Shown piece by piece: positions 1 to 6,901 of a DNA stretch of 36,609 bases (within the stretch, counting starts at the first letter, position 1; every line of letters starts with the position of its first letter). The stretch covers positions 1-36,609 of the forward strand of contig CANQMJ010000003.1 in assembly GCA_947624945.1 (NCBI GenBank). Reading direction: 5' to 3'. The position numbers and the translations under genes were made by a program. This DNA comes from an uncultured Clostridia bacterium (GTDB lineage: Bacteria; Bacillota; Clostridia; Oscillospirales; CAG-272). Under the pieces are notes generated by a model that searched no databases, was not told the DNA's origin, and saw only the letters and a program-made list of their open reading frames with translations.

Positions 1-53
1 CCTCGTCGCCTATGCGTATCGCGACACCGTCGAGATACGCATAGGCGACGAGG
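1..53. repeat. Perfect 20-bp inverted repeat at the window edge
   Basis: Bases 1-20 are the exact reverse complement of bases 34-53, with a 13-base spacer. The repeat starts at base 1 and lies inside a reading frame. A perfect stem of this length beginning exactly at the edge is typical of a fold-back chimera or an assembly end. A real hairpin in the DNA is the alternative. Confidence 0.85.
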
Positions 54-196
54 TGACCGCCGTCGACTTCGCCGCATCCGATAAGCCGTACGAGGTCACG
101 GTCCCCGTATCCGGCGCCGTCGGCACCGCCGACGTCAACGCAGTATTCCTCCCCGGCTGCGACTTTGACTTGTATTATATTAAATTTAATAAGTGA
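2..196 (+). CDS. C-terminal fragment, possibly a CBM6-like carbohydrate-binding module
   Basis: An open frame enters from the left edge and stops with TGA at 194-196, giving about 64 residues. The tail reads as alternating beta strands and ends in NAVFLPGCDFDLYYIKFNK. This resembles the last strands of CBM6-type beta-sandwich modules, where a (D/V)xxxFxG...FxLDYxxF pattern closes the fold. Such modules often sit at the C-terminus of glycosidases, and the next gene is a GH43-type glycosidase, so a polysaccharide-degrading enzyme is plausible. The first 20-33 bases belong to a perfect inverted repeat at the edge, so the first residues may be artefactual. The family call is tentative; the open frame and stop are seen directly. 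Confidence 0.45.
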   Translation, partial: LVAYAYRDTVEIRIGDEVTAVDFAASDKPYEVTVPVSGAVGTADVNAVFLPGCDFDLYYIKFNK

Positions 197-203
197 TTTT
201 TAA

Positions 204-241
204 GGGGAGAGAAAACTTCTTATAAGAAGTTTTCTCTCCCC
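204..241. terminator. 38-bp perfect palindrome, probable terminator hairpin
   Basis: The stretch is its own exact reverse complement: GGGGAGAGAAAACTTCTTA followed by its mirror. It begins 7 bases after the stop of the partial gene at 196. It is followed by CTACACCCCTCTTTTTC, which contains a short T run, so it can end transcription of the upstream gene. Confidence 0.6.
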
Positions 242-285
242 TACACCCCTCTTTTTCAAGAATTTTTATGACAGTTTTTTGAAAA

Positions 286-439
286 AGTAAACGGAAACAA
301 TATCCTCGGAGATAGCTTAAGATAAGCACTAATCGGTCCGCTTTTGGAGAAGGTAGGGGACACCTTTTACAAAAAGGGGTCCCCGATAAAAAAAGTCCCT
401 TTCCCCGCACCCATATCTTCAAAAACTTTTCTTACCGAT
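286..439 (+). repeat. Intergenic repeat family, copy 1
   Basis: The unit starts AGTAAACGGAAACAATATC, continues with TTAAGATAAGCACTA and GTCCGCTTTTGGAGA, then has a GGGGACACC...GGGGTCCCC hairpin (357-384). It matches copy 2 without gaps at an offset of 167 bases over at least 286-375. No ORF or transposase is present, so it is a non-autonomous element or a structured intergenic repeat. Confidence 0.75.
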
Positions 440-452
440 TTTGATTTTATCA

Positions 453-600
453 AGTAAACGAAAACAATATCTTCAGGGCGTACTTAAGATAAACACTATT
501 TAGTCCGCTTTTGGAGAGGGTTTGGGGCACCTTTTACCAAAAGGGGCTCCAAAATCAAAAAAGTTCTCTCCAATTTTTCCCTCTTATCTTCAATTTTTTA
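453..600 (+). repeat. Intergenic repeat family, copy 2
   Basis: Shares AGTAAACG, AACAATATC, TTAAGATAA, AGTCCGCTTTTGGAGA and CACCTTTTAC with copy 1 at a constant 167-base offset. Its hairpin is GGGGCACCTTTT...AAAAGGGGCTCC. A more diverged copy lies inverted at about 16309-16450. Confidence 0.75.
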
Positions 601-625
601 TTACATTCCCTCGAAAGGACTCACC

Positions 626-1540
626 ATGAAAAACGGAAGTGTTTTTGCCGACATAAACGGCGCGCCGCTGCACGCGCACGGCGGTTACATAATACGATAC
701 GGCGAATACTGGTACTGGTACGGCGAGGACAGGCGCGAAAACTATTATGTTTCGTGCTACCGTTCCGTCGATCTGAAAAACTGGGAATTCCGCAATCATA
801 TCCTGACGACCGACAGCGTCAAGCGCCCGTACCGCGTACGCACCGAGCTGAGGCTGTGCCGCGACGACGGTCACAAGGTCAACATCGAACGTCCGAAAGT
901 CCTGTACTGCGAAAAGACAAACAAATTCGTGATGTGGGCGCACTATGAAAACGGGCGCGACTATCACGACGCCGCGTGCTGCGTCGCGACGTGCGACGCG
1001 CCGGACGGAGATTTCGTCTACCACGGTCACTTTAATCCGTACGGTTACATGAGCCGCGACTGCACGCTCTTTCGCGACAACGACGGCGTCGCATACTTTA
1101 TTTCGTCGTCGCGCGACAATGCCGACATGCACGTATACCGTCTGACCGACGATTATATGAACGTCGACGGACTCGTGAATGTGCTGTGGCAGGGCGAGTT
1201 CCGCGAGGCTCCGGCGGTGTTTTACCGCGACGGACGGTACTACATGCTGTCCTCGTTCTGCACGGGCTGGCGCCCGAATCAGGGCTGCTACGCATCCGCC
1301 GACAAAATCGACGGCAGATGGAGCATGCTCTCGCCTTTCGGCGACTCGACAACATATCACAGCCAGCCCGCGTTCGTGCTCCCCGTCGACGGCGAATACT
1401 ACTATTTCGGCGACCGCTGGGGCGGTCATCCGATGTCGCACCCGTTCGATTATTCAAAGTCCGGCTACGTTATACTGAAAATGCGCTTCCGCGGCGACGG
1501 TTCGCCCTATATCGAATGGAACAACGAAGCGTTTATGTGA
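626..1540 (+). CDS. GH43-type glycoside hydrolase, exo-beta-1,3-galactanase-like
   Basis: A 304-residue single-domain five-bladed beta-propeller glycosidase with no signal peptide, so probably cytoplasmic. The N-terminal HAHGG (16-20) followed by YGEYWYWYGE is the pattern of the GH43 branch that includes exo-beta-1,3-galactanases, where the usual Asp base is absent. Further conserved blades are ERPKVLY (88-94), SRDCTLFRDNDG (143-154), REAPAVF (193-199; E194 is the likely general acid) and HSQPAF (245-250; Q247 lies where that branch is reported to use Gln). AAAGGA lies about 9 bases before the ATG. It stands alone between the repeat block and the VTC operon promoter. Family is confident; the substrate (galactan side chains) is inference. 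Confidence 0.8.
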   Translation: MKNGSVFADINGAPLHAHGGYIIRYGEYWYWYGEDRRENYYVSCYRSVDLKNWEFRNHILTTDSVKRPYRVRTELRLCRDDGHKVNIERPKVLYCEKTNKFVMWAHYENGRDYHDAACCVATCDAPDGDFVYHGHFNPYGYMSRDCTLFRDNDGVAYFISSSRDNADMHVYRLTDDYMNVDGLVNVLWQGEFREAPAVFYRDGRYYMLSSFCTGWRPNQGCYASADKIDGRWSMLSPFGDSTTYHSQPAFVLPVDGEYYYFGDRWGGHPMSHPFDYSKSGYVILKMRFRGDGSPYIEWNNEAFM

Positions 1541-1580
1541 CATATTTCCGCATAAATCGTTTCGCATTGCCTCACACCTC

Positions 1581-1609
1581 TTGACTTTACATTGATTTTA
1601 CAATATAAT
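1581..1609 (+). promoter_or_regulatory. SigA-type promoter of the VTC operon
   Basis: TTGACT at 1581-1586 and TATAAT at 1604-1609 are separated by exactly 17 bases, 41 bases before the ATG at 1651. Confidence 0.8.
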
Positions 1610-1650
1610 AATATTATACAGTGTCATGCGGAAGATTCAAAGGAGGTTTT

Positions 1651-2403
1651 ATGGCTTTTAAGGAAGTTTTTAAGCGGGTCGAAAAGAAATACATAATAAC
1701 CGAAGAACAGTACAAAGGGCTTGCGCCGTCGGTAGACGAGTACATGTGCGGCGACTCTTACGGCGAGAGCACGATATTCAACATCTACTACGATACGCCG
1801 TCGTTCGCTCTTGTGCGCGCCTCGAACGACAAGCCCGTTTACAAGGAAAAGCTGCGCCTGCGCTGCTACGGCACGCCGACGGACACGTCGACCGCGTTCG
1901 TCGAGATAAAGAAAAAGTACCGCGGCATCGTCTACAAGCGCCGCATAAGCATGCCGTATAAAGAGGCGATGGAGTTCACGACGACGGGCGTCGTGCCCGA
2001 ATCCCGCAGGGACTCGCAGATCGCGAAGGAGATCTCGTGGCTCTTGTCGTTCTACGACCGCATAGCGCCCGCGATGGTGCTCTCCTATGACCGCACCGCT
2101 TATTTCGGCAAGGACGACCCGAACCTGCGCATCACCTTCGACAAAAATCTCCTGTTCCGCGACTACGATTTCGACCTGACTAAAGGCGCATACGGGACGC
2201 CTCTGCTCCCCGACGGTATGCGGCTGATGGAGGTCAAGATACCCGACGCTATGCCGATCTGGCTCGCACGCAAGTTCAGCGAGCTGTCAATATTCCCGAC
2301 GTCGTTCAGCAAATACGGCACCGCCTACATCGACGTGACCCGCAAGGTCGGAGAAACGGGAGAAACCGAAGAAAAAGAATCGGAGGAAAAACAAAATGTT
2401 TGA
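1651..2403 (+). CDS. VTC-domain protein (CYTH-like triphosphate tunnel fold)
   Basis: A 250-residue VTC domain, related to the catalytic tunnel of the yeast vacuolar polyphosphate polymerase. Visible motifs are the opening KRVEKKYIIT, IYYDTP, KEKLRLRCYG, FVEIKKKYRGIVYKRRI, DRTAYF, LRITFDKN and LMEVKIP near the end. These supply the alternating basic and acidic residues that line the tunnel and bind phosphate and metal. The ATG at 1651 is chosen because AAAGGAGG lies at the right distance; an in-frame GTG at 1621 has no such site. It overlaps the DUF4956 gene by 8 bases. VTC and DUF4956 proteins occur as a pair in many Firmicutes. Polyphosphate synthesis is the family-based guess; the bacterial pair's function is not settled. 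Confidence 0.88.
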   Translation: MAFKEVFKRVEKKYIITEEQYKGLAPSVDEYMCGDSYGESTIFNIYYDTPSFALVRASNDKPVYKEKLRLRCYGTPTDTSTAFVEIKKKYRGIVYKRRISMPYKEAMEFTTTGVVPESRRDSQIAKEISWLLSFYDRIAPAMVLSYDRTAYFGKDDPNLRITFDKNLLFRDYDFDLTKGAYGTPLLPDGMRLMEVKIPDAMPIWLARKFSELSIFPTSFSKYGTAYIDVTRKVGETGETEEKESEEKQNV

Positions 2404-3082
2404 CAAGACTTTCACATCAATGGTCGAGCTCGGCGAGGTCACCGTCGGCAGATTTCTCATATGCTCGCTCGTGTCGCTCCTGATCGGACTCGCAATCGCC
2501 ACGGTCTCGGCGTTCGTCGGCAAAAAATCGAAGAGCGTGTCCGTTTCGCTGACGCTGATACCGTTTATAGTCCAGGTCGTCATAATGATCGTCAACGGCA
2601 ATATCGGCGTCGGACTCGGCGTCGCCGGCGCGTTCTCGCTGATTCGCTACCGTTCGAATCCGGGCACCGCGTCCGACATACTCGTGCTGTTCATCGCCAT
2701 GACGGCAGGCATCACGATGGGCGTCGGGTTCGTATGGCTCGCGGTCATATTCACAGTCGTCGCGCTGCTCGTTTACGCGCTCATCTCGATTTCGGGTCTC
2801 GGCGGCGGCAGGCACGGCGAGCAGGAGCTCAAGATAACGATACCTGAGGGACTCAACTACCCTCACATCTTCGACGACATATTTGACAAATATACGAAGT
2901 CCGCGCGCCTTGTCCGCGTCCGCACAACGAATATGGGCAGTATGTACCAGCTTACATACAACATCATAATGTCAAACGAGGACGACGAAAAGGAGATGCT
3001 CGACGAGATACGCTGCCGCAACGGCAACCTTGACATAGTCTGCGGCATGATGCCCGAAACCGCCGAACACGAAAGGCTCTGA
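2396..3082 (+). CDS. DUF4956 integral membrane protein
   Basis: A 228-residue protein. Its first ~135 residues hold about four membrane segments (near 20-42, 50-72, 93-110 and 112-132). A conserved loop GAFSLIRYRSNPGTASDI between them is the DUF4956 signature. The remainder is a soluble cytoplasmic-type domain that looks ferredoxin-like (LKITIPEGLNY...FDDIFDKYTK...). GGAGG precedes the ATG, and the gene overlaps the VTC gene by 8 bases, so the two are probably translationally coupled and work together, the VTC domain perhaps docking on this membrane partner. The specific function is unknown. Confidence 0.88.
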   Translation: MFDKTFTSMVELGEVTVGRFLICSLVSLLIGLAIATVSAFVGKKSKSVSVSLTLIPFIVQVVIMIVNGNIGVGLGVAGAFSLIRYRSNPGTASDILVLFIAMTAGITMGVGFVWLAVIFTVVALLVYALISISGLGGGRHGEQELKITIPEGLNYPHIFDDIFDKYTKSARLVRVRTTNMGSMYQLTYNIIMSNEDDEKEMLDEIRCRNGNLDIVCGMMPETAEHERL

Positions 3083-3085
3083 CAA

Positions 3086-3760
3086 ATGAAACGCGTCATT
3101 CTGGCGGCGCTGTTCGTCATAATCGCCGCTATTGTGATAGTCGGCGCGCTCGTGCTCATAAACAAGCTCGTCGACGTGCCGGATGATGAGATAATAAGCT
3201 CCGAGCTCGCCTTCTCCGCAGACGACGTGAAGACAGTCAACATCGACCTGTCGGCAGGCTACATCGACGTATATACCCTCTCCGGCAGCAGCATAGTCGT
3301 CAGCTTTGCTGAACCGAAAAGCGGCGTATACACCGCCGTCACAGACGGCGGCATATTGACCGTTACCGAGTCGTCGACATCGGTTATCGATTCGCTTTCG
3401 CGCGGCGACAGCGGGCGGTACGGCATAAGAGTCGGCGTGCCCGAGAATGTCGGTGTCGACTACGACGTCGACGTCGATTACGGCGACGTCAGCATAGAGG
3501 GCGTCGCGGCGCCGTCGATGGCAGTCGACATAGATACGGGCTCGCTGTTTCTCGTCGCGGTCAATACCGACGATATAACGATGAACGTGAACGTCGGCGA
3601 CGTTATCGCATCGTTCCCGGAGGCGCGCGAGAATTATTTTGTAAATGTCACATCCGACAACGACGACGTGGCAAATATCGGCGGCGGGGACGAAAACGCA
3701 CCGCACCGCATAACGATAAGCGTCAACGTCGGCGACATCACAATGTCGTATAAAGGATAG
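3086..3760 (+). CDS. DUF4097-like membrane-anchored beta-helix protein
   Basis: A 224-residue protein with an N-terminal signal anchor (residues 5-27: LAALFVIIAAIVIVGALVLI). An extracytoplasmic all-beta domain follows, with repeated strands of the type VKTVNIDLSAGYIDVYTLSG, VDVDYGDVSIEGV, DIDTGSLFLVAV and MNVNVGDVIASF. This repeated (N/D)xxxGxVxI pattern is that of the DUF4097 putative-adhesin family. It follows DUF4956 after 3 bases with GAAAGG upstream and ends just before a strong terminator, so it is the last gene of the VTC operon. The molecular role is unknown. Confidence 0.7.
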   Translation: MKRVILAALFVIIAAIVIVGALVLINKLVDVPDDEIISSELAFSADDVKTVNIDLSAGYIDVYTLSGSSIVVSFAEPKSGVYTAVTDGGILTVTESSTSVIDSLSRGDSGRYGIRVGVPENVGVDYDVDVDYGDVSIEGVAAPSMAVDIDTGSLFLVAVNTDDITMNVNVGDVIASFPEARENYFVNVTSDNDDVANIGGGDENAPHRITISVNVGDITMSYKG

Positions 3761-3774
3761 TTCAATAAAAATTC

Positions 3775-3805
3775 GGGAGAGAAGCGTCTCTGTTGCTTCT
3801 CTCCC
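3775..3805. terminator. Bidirectional Rho-independent terminator
   Basis: GGGAGAGAAGC and GCTTCTCTCCC form an 11-bp stem with a 9-base loop, followed on the + strand by CTTTTCTTTTTTT. On the - strand the hairpin is followed by CGAATTTTTA. It serves both converging transcription units. Confidence 0.85.
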
Positions 3806-3817
3806 CTTTTCTTTTTT

Positions 3818-4765
3818 TCATTCAGGCGTCGACGTTCTTGCGGACGGGTCGCTGACGTTTCTGATGTCGAACGGCGTCGTTTGATAGACGAAGTAGTTGA
3901 GCCAGTTCGAGTAGAGCAGATTCGCCGACGAGCGCCACGTCACGACGGGGCGCTTCGTATCGTCATCGTTCGGAAAATAGTTGACGGGCATTTCTATCGG
4001 AAGTCCCGCGTTTTTGTCGCGCAGATATTCGCGTTCGAGCGTGTCCGCATCGTATTCGGAGTGACCCGTTATGAATATCTGCCGCCCGTGGTCGGCGATG
4101 ATGGCGTAGACGCCCGCCTCCTCCGACGAGGCAAGTATTTTCAATCGCGGTTCCGCCTCGATATCGGCTCTGTCGACTGTCGTGTGGCGCGAATGGGGCG
4201 CCATGAACACGTCGTCGAAGCCGCGGAACAGTATCGAGCGCTTATAGTCGACTGTGTGTCTGAACACGCCGAACAGCTTTTTCTCAAGCGGACGCTTCTG
4301 TATGCCGTAGTGGTAGTAAAGCGCCGCCTGCGCTCCCCAGCAGATGTGAAACGTGCTCGTGACGTGCGTTTTCGACCATTCCATTATCGTGCAGAGCTCG
4401 TTCCAGTATTCGACAGCCTCAAACGGCAGATGCTCGACAGGAGCGCCCGTTATGACGAGACCGTCAAACGTGCGGTCCTTTATGTCGTCGAACGTCTTAT
4501 AAAACGTGAGCATATGCTCCTCGGACGTGTTCTTCGCCTTGTGCGTGCTCGTCATTATGAGCTCCATCTGTACCTGAATCGGCGTGTTGCCGAGCAGTCT
4601 TGCGAGCTGCGTTTCGGTCACGATCTTAGTCGGCATGAGATTCAGAATCGCAATTTCGAGCGGACGAATGTCCTGCATCGCGGCGCGGTTTTCCGTTATG
4701 ACGAATATGTTCTCTTCCCGCAGCGTCTTTGTTGCGGGAAGTTCGTTCGGTATGCGAATAGGCAC
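3818..4765 (-). CDS. metAA: Homoserine O-acetyltransferase (MetA family)
   Basis: A 315-residue full-length MetA: it acylates L-homoserine at its hydroxyl, the first committed step of methionine synthesis. The nucleophile is Cys142 (STFHICWGAQAAL) and the catalytic His235/Glu237 lie in ITGHSEYDADTL. Residue 111, known to set acyl-donor choice in this family, is Glu (GAPVEHLP). Glu predicts acetyl-CoA; Gly would predict succinyl-CoA. It follows the VanY-like gene after 46 bases with AAGGAGGC upstream of the ATG and ends at the bidirectional terminator. No SAM riboswitch or T-box fits in the 46-base gap, so it appears to be transcribed from further upstream. Confidence 0.95.
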   Translation of the reverse strand: MPIRIPNELPATKTLREENIFVITENRAAMQDIRPLEIAILNLMPTKIVTETQLARLLGNTPIQVQMELIMTSTHKAKNTSEEHMLTFYKTFDDIKDRTFDGLVITGAPVEHLPFEAVEYWNELCTIMEWSKTHVTSTFHICWGAQAALYYHYGIQKRPLEKKLFGVFRHTVDYKRSILFRGFDDVFMAPHSRHTTVDRADIEAEPRLKILASSEEAGVYAIIADHGRQIFITGHSEYDADTLEREYLRDKNAGLPIEMPVNYFPNDDDTKRPVVTWRSSANLLYSNWLNYFVYQTTPFDIRNVSDPSARTSTPE

Positions 4766-4811
4766 TGTAAATGCCTCCTTATCCTTTGTGTTTGCTGTAT
4801 ATTACCGCACG

Positions 4812-6287
4812 TCAGCCTGCGGCGCCGTTATTCTCCATAGCTTCGACGTATTCCTCGAGGCACATGCCCGAGCTCCATATTTTATACGCGTGGTAGCGTC
4901 CCACGTATCTGTAATGCCACGGCTCGAACGTGATGCCGGTTATATCCTGTTTATCCTCGGGGAAACGAAGAATGAAGCCGAATTTCCACGAATTGTCGCG
5001 CAGCCATTCATACGCGGGCTGGTCGGCGAACGCCTTCTGCGCCGACGGCATATTGTGCATGTCGACGCACAGTCCCGTTTGATGCTCGCTTGTTCCCGGA
5101 GGCGCGGAATACGTCGACGTTATCTTCTCCGCTTGCGCGCGTGAAAGCGACGGATCGTCGCGCATTTCCCTGTCGACGTAGGAGTTGAAAAGCGAAACCT
5201 GTTCCTTGTACGAGCGGTACGCGCTCATGACTGACACGGGATAGCCCGACGGACCGTTTCCGTCGTAGCCGTTTGCGAACAGCTCGATGAACATCGCCTC
5301 GAGCGCCTTTTCCGCAACCTCGCGCATCTGGCGCGCTCCTCTGTCGGTTCGCGTATTTTTGATGTCGACAAGATCGGTAGGAGCGTAGTCCTCGCCTATC
5401 GTGTGCTTCGTATTTACGAGTATCAGATACGCGTCGCGTTCCTCCCCCGTCGGGTTCATGTACTGTTTATACGCCGACAAATCGGATTTGAACTCGACAG
5501 CCGGTATTTCATCCTCGGGCGGAGTATCTGTTCCCGCATCTGTCGTATCATCGCCCTCAGTCTCGCCGTAGTGCGGCAGCGTCTCGACCTTTTTATTCGT
5601 AAAGCCGACCTTGCCGTCGACGACGAAAGTGACCGTATGCTTTTCATCATCTGTTGTGACCTTGACGCCCGTCATATACCGCGTCACGAACGACAGCGGC
5701 GTCCACACGTCGCCGTTTTCATACAGCGACGCGCCGTCGAGACGCACCGACGAGCCGTTGACGTCGGCATCGGCGGAGTTGTTCGTAAACGTAACAGTCT
5801 CGCCGCTCTCCGGGATAATGAAGCTGTAAACGCCGTCCTTCGCCATCACCGACATGGACAGATACGACGATAAAGACGTGTAATTGACGTATCGCACGCC
5901 GTCACGCTCAAATTTTGCCGACGATACGCGCTCCGTCACGCTGTCGTCGTCCTCGCCGTACACGATCTTGTACTCCGATGTGTCCGTGCCCAAGTTTGGT
6001 TTCATTCTGAACGATATCACCGTTACGGCGAATACGATCGCAAGTATTATCGCGCTGAAAAAGAGAAAAACGAGGAAACGGCGCAGGAAAATGCGGCGCT
6101 GTTTTTTGCGCCTCATGCGCTCTCTCTGTATCGCGCGCTGACGTTCCGCTTCGCGGCGGCGGCGCTCCTCTTCGCGTGCGCGCCGCTCACGTTCGATCTC
6201 GGCGCGTCTCTGCGCCTCTCGGCGTCTGTCCTCTGCCGCCTTCATCTCCGCGTAATATCTGTCACGCGGATTCATTCCGCCGTTCAT
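4812..6287 (-). CDS. Membrane-anchored VanY/M15-type D,D-carboxypeptidase with CuAO_N-like domain
   Basis: A 491-residue, four-part protein. Residues ~10-65 are a run of Arg and Glu predicted to be a charged coiled coil in the cytoplasm. Residues ~67-92 are a single membrane span. Residues ~130-235 resemble a copper-amine-oxidase N-terminal-like wall-associated domain (VRYVNYTSLSSYLSM, DVWTPLSFVTRYM). The C-terminal third is an M15B peptidase with zinc ligands in SEHQTGLCVD and PWHYRYVG. It probably trims the D-Ala-D-Ala end of peptidoglycan stems outside the membrane. The ATG at 6287 is chosen for the AGGAGG 7 bases before it. It sits 23 bases after mnmM and 46 before metAA, in the obg operon. 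Confidence 0.88.
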   Translation of the reverse strand: MNGGMNPRDRYYAEMKAAEDRRREAQRRAEIERERRAREEERRRREAERQRAIQRERMRRKKQRRIFLRRFLVFLFFSAIILAIVFAVTVISFRMKPNLGTDTSEYKIVYGEDDDSVTERVSSAKFERDGVRYVNYTSLSSYLSMSVMAKDGVYSFIIPESGETVTFTNNSADADVNGSSVRLDGASLYENGDVWTPLSFVTRYMTGVKVTTDDEKHTVTFVVDGKVGFTNKKVETLPHYGETEGDDTTDAGTDTPPEDEIPAVEFKSDLSAYKQYMNPTGEERDAYLILVNTKHTIGEDYAPTDLVDIKNTRTDRGARQMREVAEKALEAMFIELFANGYDGNGPSGYPVSVMSAYRSYKEQVSLFNSYVDREMRDDPSLSRAQAEKITSTYSAPPGTSEHQTGLCVDMHNMPSAQKAFADQPAYEWLRDNSWKFGFILRFPEDKQDITGITFEPWHYRYVGRYHAYKIWSSGMCLEEYVEAMENNGAAG

Positions 6288-6310
6288 CCGCTTACCTCCT
6301 TCGATAAAGT

Positions 6311-6898
6311 TTACAATCTGCGTTCTATTACCGTGAAAAACGGAGACGACGAGTTTACGATATGTATCTCCGTGCAGCACAGAACGTGTCTGTCAAGCGT
6401 AGAGAAATACTCGCGCAGTTCGCGCCCCTCCGCGTCGCCCTCAGCGTGACCCGGATATACCGCAACTGTCAAAACGCCTCCCGGCGCGAGCAGCTCAATT
6501 GCCGATACGACCGCCGGCATCGTCGTCGTGCGCATCGTTGTTTTCGACTTGTCGCCGCCCGGCATGAATCCGAGATTGAACATTCCGGCGTTTATAGGCT
6601 CATGCACGTAGTTTTTTACGTTCGAGTGCGAGTCGAGTATGAGCGTCACGTTGTCGGGACAGCCGTCGGCAGTAAGCGTTTTCCTCGTCGACTCGAGCGC
6701 CTCCGGCTGCACGTCGAACGCATATACGCGTCCGTCTTTGCCGACTGTGCGCGACAGGAATGACGTGTCGTGCCCGTTGCCCATCGTGAAATCGACCGCA
6801 GTGCCGCCCGGTGCAAGGTGATTCAGTATAAACAACTTCTGCACCTCGAGCAGGTCTATCATGCGGCCGAAGCTGTCGTTGTCAATCGTATTTTCCAT
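6311..6898 (-). CDS. mnmM: tRNA wobble-uridine methyltransferase, MnmM/YtqB family
   Basis: A 195-residue class I SAM-dependent methyltransferase. It has the family's opening EVQKLFILNHLAPGGTAVDFTMGNGHDTSFL, where DFTMGNG (36-42) is the glycine-rich SAM loop, and FDVQPEAL (61-68) with the acidic ribose-binding residue. NLGFMPGGDKS is also typical of the YtqB group. The Bacillus member was shown to finish 5-methylaminomethyl-2-thiouridine at tRNA position 34. It follows obg after 3 bases, so it is cotranscribed and probably coupled to it. Confidence 0.86.
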   Translation of the reverse strand: MENTIDNDSFGRMIDLLEVQKLFILNHLAPGGTAVDFTMGNGHDTSFLSRTVGKDGRVYAFDVQPEALESTRKTLTADGCPDNVTLILDSHSNVKNYVHEPINAGMFNLGFMPGGDKSKTTMRTTTMPAVVSAIELLAPGGVLTVAVYPGHAEGDAEGRELREYFSTLDRHVLCCTEIHIVNSSSPFFTVIERRL

Positions 6899-6901
6899 AT
6901 A

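Larger units (their letters stand above)
197..625. other. Repeat-rich non-coding stretch
   Basis: These 429 bases hold the palindrome at 204-241 and two tandem copies of an intergenic repeat at about 286-439 and 453-600. I see no protein-coding signal: the open frames here are low-complexity and lack ribosome binding sites. No clear SigA promoter for the GH43 gene at 626 could be picked out. Confidence 0.7.

Noticed and set aside
186..422. A 78-codon open frame on the minus strand
   Set aside because: It runs through a perfect palindrome and a repeat copy, has no ribosome site, and resembles no protein.
590..1441. Long minus-strand open frame opposite the GH43 gene
   Set aside because: Antisense shadow caused by high-GC codons; low-complexity Val/Arg/Ala composition and no start signals. 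The same applies to other long antisense frames, for example those opposite metAA, dnaE and recN.
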